Source: Beroe forskalii
Lineage: Eukaryota > Ctenophora > Nuda > Beroida > Beroidae
NCBI GenBank assembly: GCA_011033025.1
Contig: WFMF01000063.1
Coordinates: forward strand, 432,572 to 496,571
DNA length: 64,000 bases
Reading direction: 5' to 3'
Part shown: piece after piece, positions 36,001 through 47,950 of the stretch
Numbering within the stretch: position 1 is the first letter of the stretch
Layout of the letters: each line of letters opens with the position of its first letter
Notes under the pieces: model-generated
What the model saw: only the letters and a program-made list of their open reading frames with translations
Databases searched by the model: none
Told to the model about the DNA's origin: nothing
Program-made: the position numbers and the translations under genes

Positions 36001-39000
36001 AAATAAACGCGACAAAAGTGAACTTCATAAACGAAAATATCCAGAAGATTTTGTTTGAAAAACCATGGAAAAGCTTCAGCCAGAAGCCGAGTTATGACTT
36101 ATGAGGCTTTGCGTATGTAACGTTTATTTTGGCACGATTGTCAGTTGAATTTTACTTTTTAAAAACAGTGAAAATGTTGATCAACTTCAAGTTAAAAGTC
36201 AATTCGACGAACTATTCAAAAGTAAAGCTATACTTTTAAATATGAGTGCTTTTTAGTATTGACTCTTCAAATGTTAGTGTTGTAGTTCTATGGCGTAAAA
36301 TATTTCACATTTTCTTATGCTTTTGATTTGAAATTTCCTTGTTTGATTGGAATCTACAGCCATAAATTTCTGTTGCTTCTAAAATTTAGCACGAAATTTC
36401 AATAGCAGAATATGTAACTGATGATTTTATACGACTATAAGCGGTGACAAATCAAACTGTAATTTGCACGTTTTTGTTTGCGCGGCTTAAGTTTGCGCAG
36501 ATATCACACATGTTACTTATACGCCGCGCACACAAAAAGACGCGCAAAGTGCAGCTCGAACTGATTCTGATTTTTATAGTGACCACTTCAAAGATCGTTC
36601 ACTTAATTGGTCCAACTTGAAAGAGTCACTACTTCATACCAACAAGAAACCGGTGCTACTCAACACTGGAATACAGGCTGAACCGACTATAAAAACGATC
36701 ATTTGAAATCAATTTAATCGAATAATAATGCGTCAAATATATCGCGTCAGGTGACCACAAGATATCGGGAAGACAACGCGTTACATGACAGCAGGTTCCC
36801 ACATTGTTCCCGCGTGACAGATCCCGTGTCAAGGGGGGCACTAGTATAGTAGTGTACGATTAACAAACGAATGGGAGTGTTATATCGAAAATTATCACAC
36901 GAGGCGTCAGCCGAGTTTGACAATTTTAGATATCACACGATCCATGAGTTTGTTAATTGTATTATTACCCGACAAAACAGTACTCCCTACCACTCGGGTC
37001 TGACGACCCTCGTCTGAATTCAACGGTTTTATAGATTTTCGAGTGCTCCTTCATAAAATCAACAATTTATTTAACGATATTCTGTTCTTTTATTCCGCCA
37101 CTGTACAGTTGTTCTGTAAAGGAGTTATATATAGATAATTATCACACTGGAGTTTGAGCCACGGGAGGGTAATAATGGCACTTATATCCAAATGGTAGCG
37201 CGGGTGGCATAATAGTTTACCCACAGGTCCATTTGACATTGGCCAATCAGTGCGCGAGTTGACTGCAAACTCGTCCGTTGATTGGTCAATGTCTTGACGA
37301 TTTAGCGTTCCTATGGGTATGCCAATATTCCAGAGGGTTTCCTGGTACTTACATCCACGTCGTAGAGTCTGATGCGGCTATCGTTGGAAGTCACGAGGAT
37401 GTTGGTAGAGTTGGGACGCTGCTCAATGCTGGTTATCTTACGAGCACTACTCTTCCTGCTGCCCCTGAGAAATGCAGTGTTTAGTTGGGGAAAAGAAAAT
37501 GACAAATTTCAGGAGACTATTTCATAGATAGATAGATAGATAGATAGAACTGATGAAACATTAATTTAAGTAGTGGGAATGGATAACAAATATTTTCAAT
37601 AAATTATCTTCGGAAACGACCCGACCAAACACAATACCTGATGTCGAATGACGTGTGGTAATCGAGAGTGTTGGACGCCGTAATGTCGAGTACTGTTATC
37701 CGTCCGTCGTACGTCCCGACGAAGGCTCGTACCTTCCGGTTCCCGTACGTCACGAAGTTGACGGCGGTGATGAGGGAATCGCTGTTGTTCCGTGGCTCCA
37801 ACTGTAACGGAAACTAGAGATGAGCGTGTGATGTATTGAGTTGCCGAGCAGCAAGTTATTACGAAACAGTAACAGCGGGCTGACATTATCAGATAGGAAA
37901 TATTCATTTTCGATGGGTGTTTGCCAGCGAATCTTTGACCAATCAAAGCGCGATTTCAATCTCAGCTTTTGCTCGGATTGGTCAATGCAAAACTTTCCCA
38001 AACGGTTTTCTAAGGTATTGATATAATTACCTTGTAGTGAGACTGGACTTTCCTAGCGTGGATATTCCAGAGTTTTACCCTCCCATCCAGGCACCCACTC
38101 AGAAAGAGAACATCACTAAACGGGTGGAACACCACCGTGGGGACCACGTCAGGGTGCGGGAAACACGCGATCTGGATTTGCTGAAATTCGGTGAGACATT
38201 AATTGACGGTCATGAACACACTTGCAATTGATGATATAACTCTGAAACTCTGATATATAATCGTGTAAAACATCGCTCTACAAATGAACATACTCCAGGC
38301 AATGTCACAATGTCACACCCTGACATATTGACATGTTGTGCTAATCGGCTGAAGACGATTAGCAGAATAGCAGATGCTAAATTTGAGAGCTACCAACCAA
38401 AACAAAGAGTGTTAATAACAGGGGCAGTTCACACTGCAGTTTGTGTGCGCGGCGTAAGTTTGAACGTCGTATAAAAATGCTATTGACATGTCCTTACGCC
38501 GCGCGAACTAACGCCGCGCACATAAAACTGAAGTTGGAACTATCACCGTAATAATCTAATAAAACATATAACCAATAATGTCACAAACCCGTGCAATGTG
38601 CCACAGTCGGACGTTCCTGTCTGTCCCCGCAGACAGCAGGAAGTACATCTTCTTGCTCCAGTTGAGGTCTATGATGGGTCCCTCCGAGCCCCGGAACACT
38701 CGGAAGGGGACGGACTCGAAGTACCCGTCCTGATCCTCCTCGTTACGTTGTGGGGGAGCATCGTTCTTGTTCTGGTGGAAGAGGGGGTTAGGACGGAAGA
38801 GAGGGTGAGGAAGATGGGGTTAGGGGCATGAGGGGGTAATGAGGCAGGGTTAGGAGAGGGTTAGGAAGCAGGTTAGAGAGGGTGAGGAAGATGGGGTTAG
38901 GGGCATGATGGGGTTAGGGGCATGAGTGGTGGAGAAGGGGACATCATAACAGATCTTCATAATATAATGGTGTAAATTTCAAAATCGGGACAGCAAAATA

Positions 39001-42000
39001 TTATCATGAAAACGCGCGAGGGTTTAACGATCACAACATTAACTTCTCAGCATATCCCTCATAGTTCATACCTTGAGGTAGTACTTCTCGACGAAGGTGT
39101 TCCACACTGACTTCAGCACCCAGATGTTGATGTTTTTATCGTCCCCGGCACTAGCGAGCACTTTACCACCGGGTGACATTGTCATCACCCAGATAGCCTT
39201 CACGTGGGCCTTGTTTATTGACTGCAGCTCGATTACGTTGAACCTGGGGGAGGGAGAAGTCTCATACTGCAGGTTTATTCTTGTAATAATTTCGTCAAAC
39301 CTGGCGGGAGATTTTATTGAAAACCTACTGGGGGCACTACTAAGGGCTTCTAAAAAGAAAGAATAAATATAACCAGATAAAATCCCTTAGCATTGCATAG
39401 CACGCCAATTGAGATTCGAAAGGTGGTTGAAACTCAACCTAGAGCTGGTCCCAGTCTCACACCGCTGTTTAGCGTGGTAATATGGTGAGTAACAAGTCAT
39501 TATCAATGCAAACCGTATTTCACACTTAAACTGCAATCACTACAAGGTACAAACGTATTTTAATAAGATTTAATTCGAAAATCGAGTCCGTTTTTTCAGT
39601 TTGGCAACAAAACTGATCCAAATATGTGCTTCCTTGCAAGTATAAGCCAAAAATAACACGAATTTTAACAATCATCGGCAAGATTCTGCGGAAAAAGTGG
39701 CGCGATATTTCATTAGGATTCCCCCATGGTTACACATATCGGTTTACATATAATTCATGACGGCCCCAAATTTACCGCAACATTGCTCAACATCGGACAA
39801 ACTCCCTTCAGTCCTACTACCCTCCCAGCTACAAAATTACACAAATAACTGTAACTGAACGGGTCACACACCATAGTATGGACGAGTTAGAATGACAGCT
39901 TGCTTAGTTGTGAATTAGCGACTTCATGTCGCACAAAAAGGTCTTTACCCAGTAATAACCCTCCCAAGACTTCAACTTGTCGTTTTCTGATTTGTAGTTC
40001 TTTAAGGAGAGATTTGGGTACACTAACTTGTCGTTTTCTGACTTGTAGTTCTTGTAGGAAGGGTTGGGGTACACTCTTCGTTTTCTGACTTTCGTTCTCC
40101 TTCTTCGATACCCGCACGTTCTTTGACAAGTTCTTCACGCTCTTCGACATGCCCTTCATTCCCTTCACCCCCTTCTTAGCGAAGCTCTTCAGCTTAGTCC
40201 GGGACTTCGGGGTGTCTTCGGGGTGTGGGGCACCGTTGTCTTCCTGACAAAGAAATTGATATTTCAGCCACAAATGACAACATGATGAGTACTAGATTAA
40301 ATGCGGAATAATCTGTTCCCGTTGGTATTATGAATCAAACTCCTTCTATTACGGCTTGTCAACAACAAATCTGAAAAGTCACTCCATGAGAAGCCAACCC
40401 ACCTCTAGAGTAGCGATTGTAACCCACCTCTAGTGTAGCGATTGTAACTCACCTCTAGTGTAGCGATTGTAACCCACCTCTAGCGTAGCGATTGTAACCC
40501 ACCTCTAGCGTAGCGATTGTAACCCACCTCTAGTGTGGGGCACCGTTGTCTTCCTGAAAAAATTCAGTTTTAGCCAAATGCGTAGCGATTGTAACATGGA
40601 TGCGATTGTGGACCCCTCTAATTTGGCTTTAAGAATAATCTGTTTCCGATTGTAACCCTTCTATTACGGCTTGTCTACTACAAATCTGAAAAGTCACTCC
40701 TGAAACCAACCCACCTCTAGCGTAGCGATTGTAACCCACCTCTAGCGTAGCGATTGTAACCCACCTCTAGCGTAGCGATTGTGCTCCTGGATCCCTGCAT
40801 GTAGGAACTGTTATCGCTGTCACTCTCATGGTTTGCAGAGTACCCGTACACCTCAGTCAGGTGTTTGGACAACGGGTCTGCGTCTGAAGAAGGATTTGTA
40901 ATGAAGTGGAGGCTTTCTTATTTGCAGGAAGGATTTACAATTTGCAAGAAGATTTTGAATTTCCAAGAACCATAACACTAACAGTAAGGATGGGTTAGAG
41001 TATTTTATATTCAATTCGTCAGAAAGAAAAGCAGTAAGCTGTATGGACACGTACAAAACTGGCCAGGCTAATTGTGTACGTGTCAGAGAGATGCAATCCG
41101 TGTCTTCAACAGTAAGATTTTCATATTGGTTCATACACGGTGGGCACCAAGAACTGTAGTACTAATGAGACTATCAATCAACTAACCGACTAAGAAAGTG
41201 TGACGAAACAATGTAAATGACGTCAGAGTCTATGGGGCAGGGGGAGTCAAAAATGCATCTACTCTGCTTGCTCTAATTTATTCGCAAAATTGACTCCATT
41301 TTGCATCCTAACTGTCTTTGGTATTGCTTGAATTTGACTCTTGAAAACTGATAAACGCATCCCCATTTCCCGACTTAACATTACTTGAAACATCACCCTG
41401 GTATACCTTTGAGGAAGCTCTGACATCTTGTCCATAGTCGTTGATTGGCCCGTGTCCAGATCTTTGATAACCATCATCGCCAGAGCTTCCTCATCACACT
41501 GCAATAACAGATTCTCAAAGCGTAAAATTAGCGACAATACTTAATTCCGCAATTGTGTACAAAATGACTCTGAATCTCTGTTTGAAAACTTTGCCAAAGT
41601 CCCATTCTGCAGCTTGCTCGTCGCATAATACCTCGGGAGAGTTCTGTAAGCGGGAGTCAGGTGGGACGTCAGGAAGGGGATCTGAGGGCGGATCAGACTC
41701 CTCCTTCTCTTCTAGAATAGACTCTGAAACGTGGCAATGGTAAGGGTTGGTACTTATATTTACGACTAGTTAGGTAATAGCCATAGCTCAAAAAATCATT
41801 TTCAGTAAGAGTATTAGTTTGCAGGTTCACTGAATTTTCATGGCCATCGGTAAACAAATATCGGCTTATGATCGTATGATCCTGGATTCATTACATCATA
41901 TCACCCACCAATCAGCGCTTGAGTTTACGGTCAACTCGCGCACTGCGATTGGCCCGAATCAAATCTGAAATTTTAAAATTTAATTGCTTCATATTTATCA

Positions 42001-43179
42001 GTCAATGGTTTTACTATAAACTAAAACAAAATTGAAAATAGCAGTCTGTAATCATGGATGTAATGCTCTGTACGTCTATATGCCATCCCATCCCTTAGAC
42101 CATTCTTGAGTTTCGGCTATGAGGTGAAAATATGGTGAAAATTTTCATAAAGTGGTGGTGGAGTGGTTTCCGTGACTCCTCATGATCATATGTCATTTAA
42201 CAAGCGAAATATTCCTGTCTAGAAAATTCACAAATATCCTGATTTTTTTGAATTGCAATCTACGGTGAATCATTAGATCATTAGAACCACCACTAATCAC
42301 TCGCGCAAATTATGTCCCCCAGCGAATATGCAAGTCAGTTTGAAATCGTTATGAGAATCAGAATGTCAGGCTCGTAACGTTTTATGTTGAATAAAATAAT
42401 AAATTTGTTTCTAAAATTCGTTGGTTTGCGGGACATCATGCTCCATGTTCATCTCGCATTCCGTTCCCGAGAAAGGAAATTCTGAGGAATCTTCAAATAT
42501 ATTTGCAACTCAAAGCATTGTCCGAAACAAATTAACTTCATTTAATATCCGAATTCCGACGATTTCAGGATTACATCATTCCTCCTTTTTTTCCGTGGCG
42601 TTATCAGTTCCACTTTCCTGATTTCTAGAATAATTTTGCATATAATTTGTTACATTTAATTTGGTGAATTTATAATTCCATTACTTGCAAACAAACATGA
42701 CGCGTCAGTAGGAATGCATTGGCAACATATCTGAAACTTGATTACTTATCCAGGTATCATATTGATACATTTTACTTGAACCATTCACTTGTCAAGAGTC
42801 AAGATAGTGATTTTTCGCTCGATTTCCTTGGTGTTTTTATTAAGCAATCGCGTTTCGCAAAAACTGGATTTTATTCAACGAGTAACGACGGAGGTCTCAA
42901 TTATTCTTAGTTTATTACCTGATAAGGGGCTGGATTGGACTGTTGTCTTGCACGAAGCAAACGACTCGTTGCAGTGGTTCCGGGGTGTTGCCATATCGGG
43001 AGTTATTCCCCTCGGTGACGGACTGTTGTTATAGCAACCGGAGTCGTTACCACGCGTTGTCGGGGAGTCGTTACCACCGGCCGAGTCGCTGCCTCGTCTT
43101 GCATGGTCGTCACCTCGCGTGAGGGGGTCAGAGAGGTTGAGATCGAAGCTAGGGGGCATCTCACGGCTCGAGGGAACAC
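33017..43179 (-). CDS. WDR44: WD repeat-containing protein 44 (5' end not found)
   Basis: Rab11-binding WD40 protein of recycling-endosome/ER contacts. Exons identified: 42919-43179, 41632-41723, 41407-41498, 40765-40883, 39949-40243, 39072-39243, 38589-38771, 38031-38180, 37638-37801, 37353-37464, 33433-33601, 33017-33162. The N-terminal part is low-complexity; then ALAMMVIKDLDTG (family hallmark) and a Lys-rich FAKKGVKGMKGMSKSVKNL helix. WD repeats follow from AHVKAIW through LASAGDDKNINIW, TDRNVRLWHI, GCLDGRVKLWNI, GTYDGRITVLDI, KITSIEQ with LVTSNDSRIRLYD, and SSQIKASFSHDGKIIISGDE. Most junctions keep phase; 41407/40883 and 39949/39243 do not, so one or two small exons are missing there. 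The first exon, expected to carry an FFAT-like motif, was not found and may lie beyond the transposon at 43201-49792. Confidence 0.93.
34585..35681 (+). CDS. Ser-rich mucin-like, GPI-anchor-like surface protein (frameshifted)
   Basis: Nested on the opposite strand inside the WDR44 intron 33602-37352. Starts with a clear signal peptide (MKLSLEIFLVLVFLSYVSG), then a short charged segment, then about 200 residues of Ser/Thr (many SST and STS runs), typical of heavily O-glycosylated stalks. In the annotated frame the protein ends at 35406 in a Pro/Leu-rich tail. Just after a TCN microsatellite at about 35317 another frame stays open to 35681. It continues the Ser/Thr tract, then a hydrophilic domain (IAKILDVPNKIKQKELIEIL) and a C-terminal hydrophobic end (TIFVNLITGWFLF) like a GPI-attachment signal. 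One missing nucleotide in the microsatellite explains the break. Function unknown; probably extracellular matrix or cell surface. Confidence 0.7.
36440..36572. mobile_element. GCAGTTCGAACT-ended MITE, copy 2 (diverged)
   Basis: Contains GCGCGGCTTAAGTTTGCGC and TACGCCGCGCACAC and ends GTGCAGCTCGAACTGATTCT, matching the families at 29346 and 38416. It lies in the large WDR44 intron downstream of the nested Ser-rich gene. Confidence 0.55.
38416..38553. mobile_element. GCAGTTCGAACT-ended MITE, copy 3
   Basis: Begins AACAGGGGCAGTTCACACTG and ends in a matching inverted end (GTTGGAACTATCACCGTAAT). The interior TGTGCGCGGCGTAAGTTTG is inverted near the right end. Located in a WDR44 intron about 35 bp from the exon at 38589. 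Confidence 0.65.
40228..40790 (-). repeat. Duplicated WDR44 intron with donor-site minisatellite
   Basis: Two tandem copies (about 40228-40540 and 40534-40790) share the exon edge GTGGGGCACCGTTGTCTTCC, then TTCTATTACGGCTTGTC, ACAAATCTGAAAAGTCACTC and an array of 25-26 bp units (CCACCTCTAGCGTAGCGATT plus GTAAC). On the coding strand each unit reads CTACGCTAGAG/GTGGGT, the donor of the exon 40765-40883. About five units lie in the left array and three in the right. Confidence 0.85.
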
Positions 43180-44394
43180 CTGAAACATGAGATAGGGTTA
43201 TAGTCCAGGACGTAAGGTCCAAAAAATGCCATCCGTTAGCAACCCGTGTTAAAAGCGATTTTTCGACGGTTACTAGGCCTTTAGACCATGTAGAATCGAT
43301 CTAGCTCAGTCAGGACATCTGATCTCGATGGCGCCAAGTCGATATTGACCACGCCCTTTTTTAAGGTTACGCGCAGGCTTGATATTTCATAACTTGGCTC
43401 AGGAAGGTCGTAGAGACTTCGTTTTGGGCGCAAACGAAGCGCAATGGCCATGTTTGTATACAATTGTTGAAGAAATTATGCACTAAAATGATCAGAGAAA
43501 AAGTTATGACCGAAAAAACAGTTTTTAAGCCTTACGCAAAGCGAGTTTTCGGTGATTTTCGAAAATCCGTTAGCAACCCGTTTTTTAAAGCGATTTCTCG
43601 ACGGTTACTAGGCCTTTAGACCATGTAGAATCGAATTAGCTTGGTCACGACATCTGATCTCGATGGTGCCAAGTCGATATTGACCACGCCCTTTTTTTAA
43701 GGTTACGCGCAGGCTTGATATTTCATAACTTGGCTCAGGGAGGTCGTAGAGACTTCATTTTGGGCGCAAACGAAGCGCAATGGTCATGTTTCTAGACAAT
43801 TGTTCATAAAGATATGCCCTAAAATGCTCAGGAAGATAGTTGTGGGCGAAAAACTGATTTTTGGCACCCGCGGGACATAGCGGAGGCGTTTTTTGTATCT
43901 TGGCCCAGGAAAGTCGTAGAGAGTTTGTTTTGGGCGCTAATGAATCCCAATATTCATGTTTATATACGACTTGTTAATAAACATTTGCCCTAAAATGGCC
44001 AGGAAGAGAGTTATGGGCGAAAAAACTGACTTTCTTGGTACCCGCAAGGCATAGCAGAGGCGATTTTTATCTTGGCCCAGGAAGTTCGTAGAGACTTCGT
44101 CGTGTGTGCAAACGAATCACAATGACCATGTTTATATACAACTTACAGATAAAAAATATGCCCTAAATTGCTCAAGAACAGAGTATTGGACGAAAACTGA
44201 TAATTTGGACACCTGCAGGGCGTAGTGGACTAGTGTAGACAATTTTGTATTTTGGCCCAGGAAGGCCCCAGAGACTTTTTTTTTGAGCGCAAACGAATCG
44301 AAATGACCATGTTTATAAATGACTTACAAAATAAAGATATGCTCAGGAACAGAAGTATGAACGAAAACTGTCATTTTTGGGCACCTGTGATGCA

Positions 44395-45420
44395 TAGCAC
44401 CTACTATACTTCTTGTCTGCATCTAATGGAAACTTAATTGGTTCAACTGTTGTAGGCCGCCCGTGGTCCAATTCAGTGGGAAGGGGATTCCTAGGTCGTT
44501 TGACATGACATAATGCCAGATCTTCCACATTTACATTATCACATACCGCTCTCTGTGCCTCTGGAGGGACATTACCAAGTCTCTTCAACCTTTCCCAGTA
44601 GTACTTCCAATGTTGTAGTGTGTAAAAGCACGTTGGGTGGATTCCAGTTTGTCTTGGACTGTGTTAGGGCTCCAAACTGGATAGGAGTATTCAAGTTGAC
44701 TGTGAACAATACTTTTTTTACAGCATAAGGACCGGACTGAGAATACACTGAGCACCCAGTTAGCTTTTTACTTCCATTTTGGGCAGCAACTGTAGCCTGG
44801 AGAGACCACTTCATGTCTGGACTCTGGACTGAGGTAGACAATGGAAACCAAGGTATTTGACACGGGTTGCTGAGGTACCTACGAATATGTCCTACGAATA
44901 TGTACTGGACCCACACAGCAGTGAAAAAAAGATCTTCAAGATATTATCAACACGAACAGTAACAGAATCTTATTGAATGAAGTCTTGTAAGCGAGGTATC
45001 GAATTTGTTTTCATGCTACTCTGCGTAGTCCATTTCACCACGGAATTGAGGTCGTCCTGGAGAACAGAGACATCTTCACACTTAGACAAAATTAAACTAC
45101 CAGCAACTGAGCCTGTGATATGGCATTGCAGATTGTTTATGCGTGCGGGGAAGAGTATGGGACCTAGGACAGACCCTTGAGGTATTTCACTGAGGACAAG
45201 TGAGAGAAGAATGGAAGCCTTTTTATGGTGACGAATCATTTCCTGTATTTGAGGATCCAATGAAGAAGTTTACCCTAAACCCCACATTGACCCAGCTCGA
45301 GATCCACTTTGTCGAATGCCTTAGCTAAGTCAAGGTACCATCGTGGTTACTCCTGTAAAGGAGAATTTGAATGATCTCATCTATGGGAGCAAATAATTGG
45401 GAGCTGTGTTGCATCGAATC
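44395..45420 (-). pseudogene. Decayed non-LTR retrotransposon reverse transcriptase
   Basis: Fragments in changing frames show AFDKVDLELGQ (family DxSKAFDKVDH), then IPQGSVLGPILFPARINNLQ, the conserved RT block before the YADD site (lost here), then LQDDLNSVVKW, and downstream SPDMKWSLQATVAAQNGSKK. Many stops and frameshifts. It fills the loop between the arms of the foldback element. Clade (CR1- or Jockey-like) not resolved. Confidence 0.75.
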
Positions 45421-47159
45421 TTCGTGGGAGCTGTGTGGCAACTAATGAGAGCTTCGTGGGAGCTGCAAGGCTAAAAATAAAGAATCTTTTGATAGTTATT
45501 TTTTACAAAAATTGGTTCCACAATGGGGTGTTCACTCCCACTGTAGCTAACACCCTGTTCTTGATCGTTTAATTGCATTTATGCTTATCAACAATAGTTA
45601 TTGATAGGCATAATATGCTCTAAAACGATCATAAACAAAATTAAGAGCGAAAAACGGTTTTTGGGTACCTGCCAAGAATAACATAGGCGTTATTGACTAT
45701 TGACATCCAACTTCTTCAAAAAAATTCCCAATCTCCTTCCAATACCAAGTAACACTAAGCCCGACTAAAACTTATTACTGGATTGGACCACGGGCAGTCT
45801 GCAACAGGTGGTCTAATGGGGTCCCCATTGGAATTTTGGAAACGGAAATGAGGTACAAGAGGTAGGTGCTATGCATTACAGGTGCCCAAAAAATCAGTTT
45901 TTCGCTCATACCTCTGTTCATAAGTATATCTTTATTAACAAGTCGTATATAAACATGGTCATTGCGATTCGTTTGCACCCACAACGAAGCCTCTACGATC
46001 TTCCTGGGCCAAGATAAAAAATCGCCTCTGCTATGCCTTGCGGGTACCAAGAAAAGTCAGTTTTTCGCCCATAACTCTCTTCCTGGCCATTTTAGGGCAA
46101 ATGTTTATTAACAAGTCTTATATAAACATGAATATTGGGATTCAATAGCGCCCAAAACGAACTATCTACGACTTTCCTGGGCCAAGATACAAAAACGCCT
46201 CCGCTATGTCCTGCGGGTGCCAAAAATCAGTTTTCGCCCACAACTATCTTCCTGAGCATTTTAGGGCATATCTTTATGAACAATTGTCTAGAAACATGAC
46301 CATTGCGCTTCGTTTGCGCCCAAAATGAAGTCTCTACGACCTCCCTGAGCCAAGTTATGAAATATCAAAAAAAGGGCGTGGTCAATATCGACTTGGCGCC
46401 ATCGAGATCAGATGTCGTGACCAAGCTAATTCGATTCTACATGGTCTAAAGGCCTAGTTACCGTCGAGAAATCGCTTTAAACACGGGTTGCTAACGGATT
46501 TTCGAAAATCACCGAAAATTCGCTTTGTGTAAGGCTTAAAAACTGTTTTTCGGTCATAACTTTTTCTCTGATCATTTTAGTGCATAATTTCTTCAACAAT
46601 TGTATACAAACATGGCCATTGCGCTTCGTTTGCGCCCAAAACGAAGTCTCTACGACCTTCCTGAGCCAAGTTATGAAATAGGGGGGGGGTAAGGCAAACT
46701 TTGGCAAACTATGGCAAACTTTGGCAAACACTTTATTTGGCAAACTCCAAAAAAAGTAGAAGCATTTGCCAAAGTTTGCCAAAGTTTGCCAAAAATAAAA
46801 CACCTTTTTGAGCACTTTGGCAACACTTTAGGTACCCATAATATGCTTTTCAAGGATGCTGAATCGATTCCCAAGGTCTGTTTCACATTTTGACGTTACC
46901 CAGAAGCTGTAGCGGACACCACATCCACATTAAATAGAGTAGGAGGCTACAGTAAAAAATACGATATTTCATTATATCTTACTTTATGTTTTTTGCATTT
47001 AAGTACTAGGATAGGTAGTCCGATCAACGTCCATCAAACAGTTGTATGAAGCCCTAAAACCAAAGCATCCACGCTACATAAGTCTGTTCAAGCAGCCTAA
47101 AATCAATGGTAAGGCCCCACCGTGACCACTGACCAGTTTCCATGGATTCCTGCAACATA

Positions 47160-47950
47160 ACCCGACATACCTACATCTTGTACCTCTTGTAGGTTCTTGC
47201 TGGAAATCCGAGCTAGAACATCTGTTGTAGACCACCTGTGCTCCAGTCCAGTAGCAAGTTAGAATTAGGTGAGGTATACCCGGGTACTGGTGGTTGATCT
47301 GGATACTTGTTCATGATGTGGGATGTCAATCTTGATTTAAAGGACTCTATGGACGGAGCACAGGGCCAGTTACTACGAGGGACTTATCAAACAGCGATTT
47401 GGCATATGATGGAGCTCTCTTTGGTAGAGGTGGGACACAGCATCGAGTTCCTAGCCGGATGTGTTCGTAGGACTTTAGTTGCAGGTCATTGGGAGCGAAA
47501 CAAAGTATTTTCCATACCTGGATGATGATGTATCTCTCTCAACTTTTCGATGTCGTCAGGAACTTTAGACGCTCCCGCCTCCCAATAACTGAGACCTTTG
47601 CAGCTGGAGTTGTAACGGGCGAAGGCTCTTTGTGGTGATTCTAGCCTTTTGATATCACTCATTAACGTGGGGTTCCATACTGGACAGGAGTATTCCAGTC
47701 TGCTTCGAACAATGCTCTTGAAGAGGGCGAGCATAGTGCTTTGACATCTGTCTGAGAAGACGCTAAGCAACCAGTTGGCCATTTTGTTTGCACTTTCCAC
47801 AGCAGTTTTGACCTGAGTCGACCATTTCAAGTCAGGGGTGAGCATAATGCCAAGATCTTTAACACTTGGTGCCGGGAGGATTTCCTGAACAGATGAAGTG
47901 GCGTACTTGGTCCACTCAGCGGTGTTGAGAATGCTAATTGACTAGTGAAG
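47160..47950 (-). pseudogene. LINE reverse transcriptase C-terminal fragment
   Basis: A 119-codon open stretch (47486-47845) reads MLTPDLKWSTQVKTAVESAN, then LFKSIVRSRLEYSCPVWNPT and IKRLESPQRAFAR, the region downstream of the RT catalytic core in CR1/Jockey-type LINEs. It is the same family as the fragment at 44395-45420, and the flank at 47160-47270 matches the flanks at 44395-44470 and 45780-45870. Confidence 0.8.
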
